Source: Paraburkholderia flagellata
GTDB taxonomy: Bacteria; Pseudomonadota; Gammaproteobacteria; Burkholderiales; Burkholderiaceae
Length of the DNA stretch: 64,000 nucleotides
Direction of reading: 5' to 3'
Assembly (NCBI RefSeq): GCF_021390645.1
Contig: NZ_JAJEJT010000002.1
Location: 2,042,976 to 2,106,975 of the forward strand
Each line of letters starts with the position of its first letter. Within the stretch, counting starts at the first letter, position 1. The notes below the pieces were generated by a model, which worked only from the letters and a program-made list of their open reading frames with translations, ran no database searches and was not told the origin of the DNA. A program made the position numbers and the translations under genes. Of the stretch, positions 53,355-60,917 are shown in pieces.

Positions 53355-54329
53355 TCAAGACACCTTGCTGTTGCGCGTGCCGCGCAGCGCGCTTATACGA
53401 TTCCAAAACGCGCGCCCCGAAACCGCGAACACGGCGGCCACGACCAGTGTGAGGCCGAGCACGCGCGTGGGGGTCAGCGGCTCGCCGAGCAGCACCGTGG
53501 CAAGCGCCACGCTCGACACCGGCGCCACGGCTGTAAAGACCGCCGCCTCGCCGCCAGGCACACGCGCCGCGCCCGCGTACCAGAGCCAGAATCCGCCGAC
53601 TGTCGGCACGAGCGCGTAATAAGCCACACCGAGCACGGCATGCAACGGCACCGTGTGGGCTGCGCCAAGCCAGCCGGGTAGCGCACACAAGCCCGATACG
53701 ACGAAGCCGATTCCCGTCATCGCGCTAGCCTGCGCGAGTGGCGGCCACGGGCGAGAAAGCCGTTTGTTTAGCAAGACGAACAGGCTTTCGCACACGACTG
53801 CGCCGAGTATCATCGCGTCGCCCGTGAGCGAGCGCGCGCCATCGCGGTGTTCGCCTGGTGCGAGCGTGACCATCGCCACGCCGAGGCTCGCGATCGTCAC
53901 CGAAACGAGCGTGCTCGCGCGCAGCCGCTCGCCCAGCACCAGCGCCGCCGTCAACGCGCAGACGGCGGGAAGCGTGCCGAGGATGATGCCGGCGTCGCTC
54001 GCGGAGGTCCGCTGCGTGCCAGCGATCAGCAAGACCGTATAACCGACGCTGCCGATGGCGGCCTGTGCGACGAGCAAGAGCGCGTCGCGCAGGCCGGCAC
54101 GCGGAAACGCCGTGCCGGTGAAACGCATGAGCAGCAGAAACACCGGCAACGCAAAGGCGAAGCGCAGCGCGGTGCCAGTCAGCGGATCGAGCCCGGCGCC
54201 GATGGCCTTGCTCGCAATGACCGTGCTGCCCACGGTAAGCATGGCCGCCGTCAATTGCCAATGGGCGACGGATCGGGGAGAGAGGGTGAAGCGTCGCGCG
54301 CTTTCGCGCGACGGCAATCGTATCGACAT
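53355..54329 (-). CDS. EamA/RhaT family transporter
   Basis: The 324-residue protein has ten predicted membrane helices in two EamA repeats, opening with LTAAMLTVGSTVIASKAIGAGLDPLTGTALRFAFALPVFLLL and with the second repeat from about residue 175. It is an inner-membrane drug/metabolite-superfamily exporter, perhaps for amino acids or nucleosides. It is preceded by an AraC regulator gene in the same direction, a common pairing that suggests induction by the exported compound. Confidence 0.85.
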   Translation of the reverse strand: MSIRLPSRESARRFTLSPRSVAHWQLTAAMLTVGSTVIASKAIGAGLDPLTGTALRFAFALPVFLLLMRFTGTAFPRAGLRDALLLVAQAAIGSVGYTVLLIAGTQRTSASDAGIILGTLPAVCALTAALVLGERLRASTLVSVTIASLGVAMVTLAPGEHRDGARSLTGDAMILGAVVCESLFVLLNKRLSRPWPPLAQASAMTGIGFVVSGLCALPGWLGAAHTVPLHAVLGVAYYALVPTVGGFWLWYAGAARVPGGEAAVFTAVAPVSSVALATVLLGEPLTPTRVLGLTLVVAAVFAVSGRAFWNRISALRGTRNSKVS

Positions 54330-54419
54330 GGAGCGCTCCTCGTGGTGATACGCCTGTATAGGCTCACCACGGCGCGCCGTCTTGGATCGTTGTGCGTCAG
54401 CGCTTGAGGCGCATGGAAC

Positions 54420-55244
54420 TCATGCTGCGCGCGCGAGCCGGTAACGCCCCGGCGAAACACCGAACTGCCGCGCGAAGGCGCGGTTCAGGTGGCTCTGGTC
54501 GCAGAAACCGGCGGCCAGCGCGGTCTGCGCCGGGGCAGTGCCCGCCTTGAGCAGACGCCGCGCGAGCGCCACGCGGCGATGCAGGATATAGCCGTGCGGC
54601 GCGACGCCGAACGCACGCAGGAAGCCGCGATGGAGCTGGAAGCGGCTCAACCCCGCCGACTGCGCGAGTTGCGCGAGTGAGAACGGCTGGGCCGGATCGG
54701 TGTCGATCATGTCGCGCACTCGCGCAAGCGACGCCGGTGAGCACTGCGCGAGCGCGCGCCGGTGGCCGAGCGCCTCGACGAGCCGCCTCATGACTTCGAG
54801 CGCGGCGGCGTCGAAGGCCATGTGGGAGAGGTCACCGTTTTCGTCGGTTACGTGGGCGAAGGCCGCATCGAACAGCGCGCGCAAACGCGGCTCGCTGATG
54901 ACCGGCGCGTGAAGCGCGAAAGCGGCGTCGTCACCCTGCGTGATGTCGGCTTGCAGCGCGTCGACCCAGCGCGGCTCGAAATACAGCATGCGCCATGTGC
55001 GCCCGGCGGCATCGAGCGGACGGCCGTCGTGCACCTCGCCCGGATTGACGAGGATGAGGTCGCCCGGCACGGCCTCGACCTGGCCCGCGTCGCTCAGCGA
55101 GACATGGCCGCCGCGATCGATTACGCCAATGCCGTACTGGTCGTGCGTGTGACGCCCGAACGAGCGCACGGTCGCGGCCGTCATTGCGTCGACGTCGCGC
55201 ACGAGCGTGGCGTGAAAACACACGGCGTGGTTCGTGGCTGGCAT
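54420..55244 (-). CDS. AraC family transcriptional regulator
   Basis: The start at 55244 (MPATNHAVCFHATLVRD) with GGAG upstream gives 274 residues; the long open frame further upstream is not credible. It has an N-terminal cupin sensor (FGRHTHDQYGIGVIDRGGHVS, PGDLILVNPGEVHDGRP) and a C-terminal AraC double helix-turn-helix (FSLAQLAQSAGLSRFQLHRGFLRAFG and QTALAAGFCDQSHLNRAFARQFGVSPGRY). This sensor type is common in regulators next to LysE and EamA exporters; the EamA gene lies 90 bases downstream. Confidence 0.87.
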   Translation of the reverse strand: MPATNHAVCFHATLVRDVDAMTAATVRSFGRHTHDQYGIGVIDRGGHVSLSDAGQVEAVPGDLILVNPGEVHDGRPLDAAGRTWRMLYFEPRWVDALQADITQGDDAAFALHAPVISEPRLRALFDAAFAHVTDENGDLSHMAFDAAALEVMRRLVEALGHRRALAQCSPASLARVRDMIDTDPAQPFSLAQLAQSAGLSRFQLHRGFLRAFGVAPHGYILHRRVALARRLLKAGTAPAQTALAAGFCDQSHLNRAFARQFGVSPGRYRLARAA

Positions 55245-55320
55245 GGATCGATTCTCCGCGCTTCGGGCTCCAATGGCGTATGAAACCCGAGTTTCGCGCG
55301 GCGCGCAATGTGCGCGTGAC

Positions 55321-55376
55321 CCGGACGGGCAGTCCCGGACGGGCAGTCCCGGACGGGCAGTCCTGAACGGGCAGTT
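55321..55376. repeat. Tandem 14-base repeat, four units
   Basis: The unit CCGGACGGGCAGTC occurs three times without change from 55321 and once more with changes (CTGAACGGGCAGTT). The array lies in the gap between divergent araC and yceI genes. Such an array may vary in copy number or bind a regulator. Confidence 0.8.
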
Positions 55377-55473
55377 GCGATCCGTCCCCGGCGCGTTATG
55401 CTTGCGGACCGGGTGGAAGAAACGCATGCCGCCAAACGTACTTACGGGTATTGACGAGTTAAAGGGAGCAGAG

Positions 55474-56151
55474 ATGAAAGACCGGCCGCCTGTGTCGCTT
55501 GCGCGCCTCGTTCGCGGCTCGCGCCGTGCCTTCTGCATGGCGCTGTGTGCAGCGAGCCTCGCCGCGTGCACGCCGCTGCGCGTGGTCACGCACAGCGTGA
55601 GCCGCACGGAAGCCGACGTGCCGGCGGGGCGCTACGCGATGGACGCGCATCACTGGAGCGTCGTATTCGACGTCGATCACTTCCACTACTCGCGTTTCGT
55701 CATGCGCTTCGACCGCGCGCAGGCAACGCTCGACTGGACTGCGGGCGGCCTCGAAACCGCCACGCTCGACGCGGTGATCGACGCCACGAGCCTCGACACC
55801 AACGTCAGCGCGCTCGACGCCATGGTGAAAGGCCCGCAGATGCTCGACGTGCAGCGTTATCCGGAGATTCATTTCACGAGCACGCACTTCACGCGCACGG
55901 GCGAGGGGCGCGGCACGCTCACCGGTAATCTCACGATACGCGGCGTGACCCAGCCGGTTACGCTCGACGTCACCTTGAACGGCTACGCGCCGAATCCGCT
56001 CACGAAGCAGCCCACGGTAGGCTTCGCCGCCATGGGCCATTTCAACCGCTCAGCGTTCGGGTTGACGAGTTGGTATCCCGCCGTGGGCAACGAGATCGGC
56101 GTGCGCATCGAGGCGGAATTCGCGCAGCCGGTGCCGGAACAAGCGCGGTAA
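55474..56151 (+). CDS. YceI family lipoprotein
   Basis: The start at 55474 follows AAAGGGAG and gives 225 residues. The N-terminus has a lipoprotein signal (AFCMALCAASLAACTPL, lipobox LAAC), so the protein should be lipid-anchored. The rest is a YceI lipocalin-like barrel: GRYAMDAHHWSVVFDVDHFHYSRFVMRFD, DATSLDTNVSALDAMVKGPQMLDVQRYPEIHFTS, GTLTGNLTIRGVTQPVTLDVTLNG and FNRSAFGLTSWYPAVGNEIGVRIEAEF. YceI proteins bind isoprenoid chains; the biological role is open. It is a monocistronic gene convergent with tdh. Confidence 0.92.
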   Translation: MKDRPPVSLARLVRGSRRAFCMALCAASLAACTPLRVVTHSVSRTEADVPAGRYAMDAHHWSVVFDVDHFHYSRFVMRFDRAQATLDWTAGGLETATLDAVIDATSLDTNVSALDAMVKGPQMLDVQRYPEIHFTSTHFTRTGEGRGTLTGNLTIRGVTQPVTLDVTLNGYAPNPLTKQPTVGFAAMGHFNRSAFGLTSWYPAVGNEIGVRIEAEFAQPVPEQAR

Positions 56152-56164
56152 AACCGCTCCGCAT

Positions 56165-57196
56165 TCAGGCCGCGGTCCAATCGAGAATCACCTTGCCGCT
56201 CTCACCCGAGAGCATGGCCGCGAAACCCTTCTCGTAGTCGTCCACGTTAAAGCGGTGCGTGATGAGGGGCGAAAGATCGAGCCCGCTCTGCAGCATCGCG
56301 ACCATCTTGTACCAGGTCTCGAACATCTCGCGGCCGTAAATGCCCTTGATTTCCAGCCCCTTGAAGATCACCTGGTTCCAGTCGATGGCGGTTTGCGCGG
56401 GCGGAATGCCGAGCAGCGCGACCTTGCCGCCGTGGTTCATCGACTCGAGCAGCGCCGTGAACGCACTCGGCACACCCGACATCTCGAGACCCACGTCGAA
56501 GCCTTCGGTCATGTGCAGGTCGTTCATCACATCGCGCAGCGATTCGCGCGAAACGTTCACCGCGCGCGTCGCGCCCATCTTGCGTGCGAGTTCGAGCCGG
56601 TAGTCGTTGACGTCCGTAATGACGACATTGCGCGCGCCCACGTGCTTCGCGATCGCCACGGCCATGATGCCGATCGGCCCCGCGCCGGTAATCAACACGT
56701 CCTCGCCCACGAGGTTGAACGAAAGCGCCGTGTGCGTGGCATTGCCGAACGGATCGAAGATCGCCGCGAGATCGTCGGAAATCTCGGGCGGAATCTTGAA
56801 CGCGTTGAAGGCCGGAATCACGAGATATTCGGCGAACGCACCTTCGCGGTTCACGCCCACGCCCGTCGTGTTGCGGCACAGGTGGCGCCGCCCCGCGCGG
56901 CAGTTGCGGCAAAAGCCGCAGGTGATGTGCCCTTCGCCCGACACGCGGTCGCCAATCTGGAAGCCGCGCACCTCCTGGCCCATCTCGACGATCTCACCCA
57001 CGTATTCGTGGCCCACGTGCATCGGCACCGGAATGGTTTTCTGCGCCCAGTCGTCCCATTTCCATATGTGGATGTCCGTGCCGCAGATCGCCGTTTTGCG
57101 GATCTTGATCATCACGTCGTTATGCCCGACTTCGGGCTTCTTCACGCGCGTGAGCGTGAGGCCAGGCGCGCGTTCGAGTTTGGCAAGTGCTTTCAT
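56165..57196 (-). CDS. tdh: L-threonine 3-dehydrogenase
   Basis: The 343-residue enzyme oxidises L-threonine to 2-amino-3-ketobutyrate with NAD+. It has the medium-chain dehydrogenase layout: catalytic zinc site C38 ([21 protein letters not shown]) with [12 protein letters not shown], structural zinc cysteines in [15 protein letters not shown], and the NAD loop [19 protein letters not shown]. Length is standard. It follows kbl by 17 bases, and the pair turns threonine into glycine and acetyl-CoA. Confidence 0.96.
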   Translation of the reverse strand: MKALAKLERAPGLTLTRVKKPEVGHNDVMIKIRKTAICGTDIHIWKWDDWAQKTIPVPMHVGHEYVGEIVEMGQEVRGFQIGDRVSGEGHITCGFCRNCRAGRRHLCRNTTGVGVNREGAFAEYLVIPAFNAFKIPPEISDDLAAIFDPFGNATHTALSFNLVGEDVLITGAGPIGIMAVAIAKHVGARNVVITDVNDYRLELARKMGATRAVNVSRESLRDVMNDLHMTEGFDVGLEMSGVPSAFTALLESMNHGGKVALLGIPPAQTAIDWNQVIFKGLEIKGIYGREMFETWYKMVAMLQSGLDLSPLITHRFNVDDYEKGFAAMLSGESGKVILDWTAA

Positions 57197-57213
57197 TTGA
57201 TTCGCAATCCTTT

Positions 57214-58413
57214 TTAAATCACGCCGAGCTGCTTGCCTGTGCGCGCAAACGCCTCTACGGCGCGCCCGATCTGCTCGGGCGTGTGCGCAGCGCTCATCTG
57301 CGTGCGAATGCGCGCGCGGCCCTTTGGCACGACGGGATACGAAAAACCGATGACGTAGACGCCCTCGTGCAGGAGCGCGTCGGCCATTTTCGTGGCGACC
57401 TGGGCGTCGCCCAGCATCACGGGAATGATCGGGTGCTCGCCGGGCACGAGCGCGAAGCCGAGCGCGCTCATATCGCGGCGAAACTGAGCGCCATTCTCGC
57501 GCACGCGGCGGCGCAGTTGCGCGCCCTCGTCGCTCGCAATCAGTTCGAGCACAGCAAGCGAAGCGGCCGCAATGCTCGGCGTAAGCGTGTTCGAGAAAAG
57601 ATACGGACGTGAGCGCTGGCGCAGCAGATCGATCACTTCCTGCTTCGCCGCGACATAGCCGCCCGATGCGCCGCCCAGCGCTTTGCCTAGCGTGCCGGTG
57701 ATGATGTCCACGCGCTGAAGGACGCCGCAGTGCTCGGGCGTTCCGCGCCCATGCTCGCCGATGAAGCCCACCGCATGCGAGTCGTCGACCATCACGAGTG
57801 CGTCATAGCGGTCCGCGAGATCGCAGATGCCCTTGAGATCGGCAATGATGCCGTCCATCGAGAACACGCCGTCGGTGGCGATGAGCTTGTAGCGTGCGCC
57901 GGCTTCGTCGGCTTCTTTCAGCTTTGCTTCGAGATCCGAAAGATCGTTGTTCTTGTAGCGATAGCGGCGCGCTTTCGAAAGGCGCACGCCGTCGATGATG
58001 CTCGCGTGGTTGAGTTCGTCGCTGATGATGGCGTCGTCTTCGCCGAGCAGCGTTTCGAAAAGGCCGCCGTTTGCGTCGAAACAGCTGGAATAGAGGATGC
58101 AGTCTTCGGTTTGCAGGAACGTGGCAAGCGCGCTTTCGAGTTGCTTGTGCACGGTTTGCGTGCCGCAGATGAAACGCACCGACGCCATGCCGAAACCGTC
58201 GCGCTCGAGACCGTCTTTCGCGGCGGCGATGAGGCGCGCGTCGTTGGCGAGGCCGAGGTAGTTGTTCGCGCAGAAGTTGAGCACGTCGCTGCCGTCCGCG
58301 AGCCGGATGTCGGCCGACTGCGGCGTGGCGATCACGCGCTCGTTCTTGTAGAAGCCATCTGCGCGGATCTGGTCGAGCGTCGCGCGTAGGTGGTCGAGAT
58401 ACGGGGTACGCAT
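57214..58413 (-). CDS. kbl: Glycine C-acetyltransferase (2-amino-3-ketobutyrate CoA ligase)
   Basis: The 399-residue PLP enzyme splits 2-amino-3-ketobutyrate with CoA into glycine and acetyl-CoA. Motifs of the alpha-oxoamine synthase family are complete: [66 protein letters not shown], and [19 protein letters not shown] with the PLP lysine in GKALGG. It leads the kbl-tdh operon and is divergent from an XRE-cupin gene that probably regulates it. Confidence 0.96.
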   Translation of the reverse strand: MRTPYLDHLRATLDQIRADGFYKNERVIATPQSADIRLADGSDVLNFCANNYLGLANDARLIAAAKDGLERDGFGMASVRFICGTQTVHKQLESALATFLQTEDCILYSSCFDANGGLFETLLGEDDAIISDELNHASIIDGVRLSKARRYRYKNNDLSDLEAKLKEADEAGARYKLIATDGVFSMDGIIADLKGICDLADRYDALVMVDDSHAVGFIGEHGRGTPEHCGVLQRVDIITGTLGKALGGASGGYVAAKQEVIDLLRQRSRPYLFSNTLTPSIAAASLAVLELIASDEGAQLRRRVRENGAQFRRDMSALGFALVPGEHPIIPVMLGDAQVATKMADALLHEGVYVIGFSYPVVPKGRARIRTQMSAAHTPEQIGRAVEAFARTGKQLGVI

Positions 58414-58515
58414 GAATCGTGCTCCTCACATAGCTGCGGACTGCCGCAGACTGCAGCGGTTTTGCCGCGGTTTGCTATAGTCGCCGTCAGCTGTTGGCGA
58501 AAATTTCCGTTATTT

Positions 58516-58531
58516 CGAACCCAGGTTCGAT
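58516..58531. promoter_or_regulatory. Palindromic operator between kbl and the XRE-cupin gene
   Basis: TCGAACC-CA-GGTTCGA is a perfect inverted repeat, followed by a related half TCGATATGTCGAAC. It is centred in the 151-base divergent gap. It is the probable binding site of the XRE-cupin regulator. Confidence 0.7.
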
Positions 58532-58564
58532 ATGTCGAACGCACTCTAATCGATGAGGCCGTGA

Positions 58565-59218
58565 ATGGCAAGCACCCGCAAACCACGCGCCACCCCGGCG
58601 AACGCCCTTCCTGACGCGCCCGCATCGGCTGCCGCTGGCGCACTGCCTGCATCGGCCGTACCCGCCACCGCGCCGCCGCGCGTGGGCGAGCAGATCCAGC
58701 GACTGCGCGCCGAGCGCAAGATGACGCTCGACGACCTCTCGCGCGCGGCGGGCGTCTCAAAATCCATGCTATCGGAAATCGAGCGCGACAAGGCGAACCC
58801 GACCATTGCTGTGGCCTGGCGGCTCACGAATGCGCTGGGCGTCAAGCTCGATTCTCTGTTTGCCGCCCCGAAGGCGCCCGAGGCAATCGCGGTCGCTGGG
58901 CCGCACGACATCCCGACGCTGCACGGTCACGACGCCGGTTACCAGTTGCGCGTATGGGGGCCGATCGAGCTAGCCGGCAACTTCGAATGGTATGAGCTGA
59001 CGCTCAAACCCGGCGGGGCGCTGGTTTCGGCCGCACACGAACCGGGCACGCGCGAGCATCTCACGGTGCTGCAGGGGAGCATCGAGGTCGAAGCGGCAGG
59101 CGCCACACAGCGCCTGAAGGCCGCGGACACGGCGCGCTATATCGCCGACCAGCCGCATGCGATCCGCAACGCAGGCAAGGGCGAGGCGCGCGCGCTGCTG
59201 GTGGTGATTCACGGCTGA
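58565..59218 (+). CDS. XRE family regulator with cupin domain
   Basis: The 217-residue protein has an Ala/Pro-rich N-terminal extension (about 40 residues), a helix-turn-helix of the XRE type (RVGEQIQRLRAERKMTLDDLSRAAGVSKSMLSEIERDKANPTIAVAWRLTNAL) and a C-terminal cupin (ELTLKPGGALVSAAHEPGTREHLTVLQGSIEVEAAGATQRLKAADTARYIADQPHAIRN). Cupin-XRE proteins usually regulate amino-acid or polyamine catabolism. Its divergent placement suggests control of kbl-tdh, with threonine or glycine as a possible signal. The start at 58565 lacks an obvious strong ribosome site. Confidence 0.88.
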   Translation: MASTRKPRATPANALPDAPASAAAGALPASAVPATAPPRVGEQIQRLRAERKMTLDDLSRAAGVSKSMLSEIERDKANPTIAVAWRLTNALGVKLDSLFAAPKAPEAIAVAGPHDIPTLHGHDAGYQLRVWGPIELAGNFEWYELTLKPGGALVSAAHEPGTREHLTVLQGSIEVEAAGATQRLKAADTARYIADQPHAIRNAGKGEARALLVVIHG

Positions 59219-59277
59219 CCGCCCGCCTCACCGCCAGCTCTGGCCGAACGGACGAGGCTGCGCGATCGGCCCGACTA

Positions 59278-59293
59278 CTGTATATTTATACAG
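59278..59293. promoter_or_regulatory. Near-ideal LexA (SOS) box
   Basis: CTGTATATTTATACAG matches the E. coli-type SOS box CTGT-N8-ACAG with an AT-only centre, flanked by TA and TG. It ends 22 bases before the start at 59316, where LexA would cover the promoter. Confidence 0.8.
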
Positions 59294-59315
59294 TGAAAGT
59301 CCGACTGGAGCCGTC

Positions 59316-59723
59316 ATGTCCCTCCCACCCGAACTGCCGCGCGAGCACGATCTGGCGGCCTTGCGCTTTCAGGCCGCCGCACGCGACCTCGAACTCATCG
59401 TCCGCAACATCGCGCAGCGCTATATCGCGCGCCAGGTGCCGCTCACCTGGCGCCTGCTGCATGCCATCGAGGCAGAAGCGCTAGCGGATCTCGGCTTCGC
59501 CAGCCGCCACGACGCCCTCATGCTTGGCCTCTTTCAACGGCCGGGCGACCTTGCCTGGCCGGAAACCGACGAGACCGTCGACTTCGGGCAATCCAACGCG
59601 CTGCCGGCCGTATTCGCATTCGCGGTCTCGGCCTATGAACGTGCCGCGCACTGCGCGGAGGAATCGCGCCGACACACAAGACGCAAGGACGCTGTGTGGC
59701 GCGCGAGGGCCTGGGGTGGTTGA
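59316..59723 (+). CDS. Hypothetical protein under a LexA box
   Basis: The start at 59316 follows TGGAG and gives 135 residues. The protein is mainly helical: LAALRFQAAARDLELIVRNIAQRYIARQ, then PLTWRLLHAIEAEALADLG and LPAVFAFAVSAYERAAHCAEESRRHTRR. No catalytic or DNA-binding motif is obvious and I do not recognise a family. A LexA box directly upstream suggests induction by DNA damage. It lies 86 bases before a recombinase-like gene on the same strand, which has its own TATAAT at 59781. Confidence 0.7.
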   Translation: MSLPPELPREHDLAALRFQAAARDLELIVRNIAQRYIARQVPLTWRLLHAIEAEALADLGFASRHDALMLGLFQRPGDLAWPETDETVDFGQSNALPAVFAFAVSAYERAAHCAEESRRHTRRKDAVWRARAWGG

Positions 59724-59809
59724 GCGCATGCCGCTGAAGCGTCGGGCGGCGCAATTACAGCGCGATGATCCTGCGATCGCTATAATGGTCACGTAACGCA
59801 ACTAACGGA

Positions 59810-60811
59810 ATGATAGAGATGGCGTCCTCCGCTTCCTCACGTGACCTCTTCGACCAGCAACGCCAAGACTGGCAGCGTGACCCCGCCGCCGCGTTCGACG
59901 CCTGGCTTGCCTCACAGGATCTGCGCCGGTCCTCCGCCGAAGTCTATCGCGTGCAATGGGGACGCTTTCTCGAATGGCTCGCGCTCAAGCGCAAAACGAT
60001 CATGACCGTGGATACCGGCACGATCGCCGAGTTCGTCGCAAGCCTCGACGTGAAGAAGCCGCAGCGGCTGCGCTACCTGCGGCTCATCGAACGCGTGCTC
60101 GATCACGTGCGCGAAATCGAACTTGCCTCCACGAACCCGGCGCGCTTCATCGCCCAGGACGGCGAAGCGGCGTGGCGCAACGCCCGCGAGAACGAGCCGA
60201 CTGGCTTTCTTACGCCCAATGAGCGCGCGGCGATCATCGGCCAGTTGTTCTCGCCGCTCGTCGAACCCTCTGCCGCGAAACGATGGCGCGAACGCCGCGA
60301 CCGGGCGCTCGTCGCCATTTTTCTGGGAGGCGGATTGAAAACGGGGGACGCCATCGCGCTCACGCTCGACTGCGTGGCGATCGGCGCGGAATGGGTCACG
60401 ATCGAAGCCGCCAACCCGGCGTTTACGCGCGTCACGCGCCTGACGCCATTCGCCGTCGACGTGCTCGGCGCATGGCTCGAAGCGCGCCGGCTCGCCGGAC
60501 TGCCGGGACAGCTGGTGTTTCCGGGCTCGCCCTCGGGACGCCCCATGCACAAGGCCACGGTGTTACGCGCCATCGACGGATTGATGGAAGCAGCGGGCGT
60601 GGCCGAAACTCGCGCCGAGCGCGCGAGTCCGCAGACCTTGCGCAACACCTTCGCAGCGGACTTGTTCGAGCGAGGCGTCGATACGGATCAGGTAGGGCAG
60701 TGGCTCGGTTTCCTGCAGCCGATCTCCGCGGGGCGGTTGCATCGTGCATGGAAAACGTGGACGGAACGCGAGGCGACGCAACACGCTTCAGCGGAAAGCG
60801 ACAAGACGTGA
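59810..60811 (+). CDS. Degenerate tyrosine recombinase-like protein
   Basis: The 333-residue protein has an N-terminal core-binding (SAM-like) domain (about 25-115: FDAWLASQDLRRSSAEVYRVQWGRFLEWL) and a C-terminal catalytic-fold domain (about 130-320). The family active site is largely missing. The first Arg is K177 (FLGGGLKTGDA), the HxxR box reads Q275-T-L-R278 with the second His as Asn, and LGH reads LGF at 299-301. No Tyr stands at the nucleophile position (SAGRLHRAW, about 307-314). Only R278 is kept. It probably binds DNA without recombining it. A start at 59819 is equally possible. Confidence 0.82.
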   Translation: MIEMASSASSRDLFDQQRQDWQRDPAAAFDAWLASQDLRRSSAEVYRVQWGRFLEWLALKRKTIMTVDTGTIAEFVASLDVKKPQRLRYLRLIERVLDHVREIELASTNPARFIAQDGEAAWRNARENEPTGFLTPNERAAIIGQLFSPLVEPSAAKRWRERRDRALVAIFLGGGLKTGDAIALTLDCVAIGAEWVTIEAANPAFTRVTRLTPFAVDVLGAWLEARRLAGLPGQLVFPGSPSGRPMHKATVLRAIDGLMEAAGVAETRAERASPQTLRNTFAADLFERGVDTDQVGQWLGFLQPISAGRLHRAWKTWTEREATQHASAESDKT

Positions 60812-60858
60812 AACGCCGCGTCGGCGGGCGATCCGGCTCTCTCGGGACGCATGTGCGT

Positions 60859-60876
60859 CTCCCGTAAAAGCTCACG
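60859..60876 (-). repeat. Dispersed 18-base element near the origin (spacer TAAAAG)
   Basis: CTCCCG-TAAAAG-CTCACG lies between the convergent recombinase-like and kfrA-like genes. It differs from the consensus at one position and is in minus orientation, opposite to the origin array. Confidence 0.75.
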
Positions 60877-60917
60877 TATCCAGGCCGGGCTGAACTGGCG
60901 CCTCATTCAGTCGACGC

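Noticed and set aside
54351..54368. Degenerate 18-base element CGCCTG-TATAGG-CTCACC
   Set aside because: Two mismatches and a spacer unlike the others; it may be a relic, but it is too weak to list.
59816..60811. Active phage or integron integrase with attachment sites
   Set aside because: The active-site residues are missing, and no tRNA, att-like direct repeat or phage gene is nearby.
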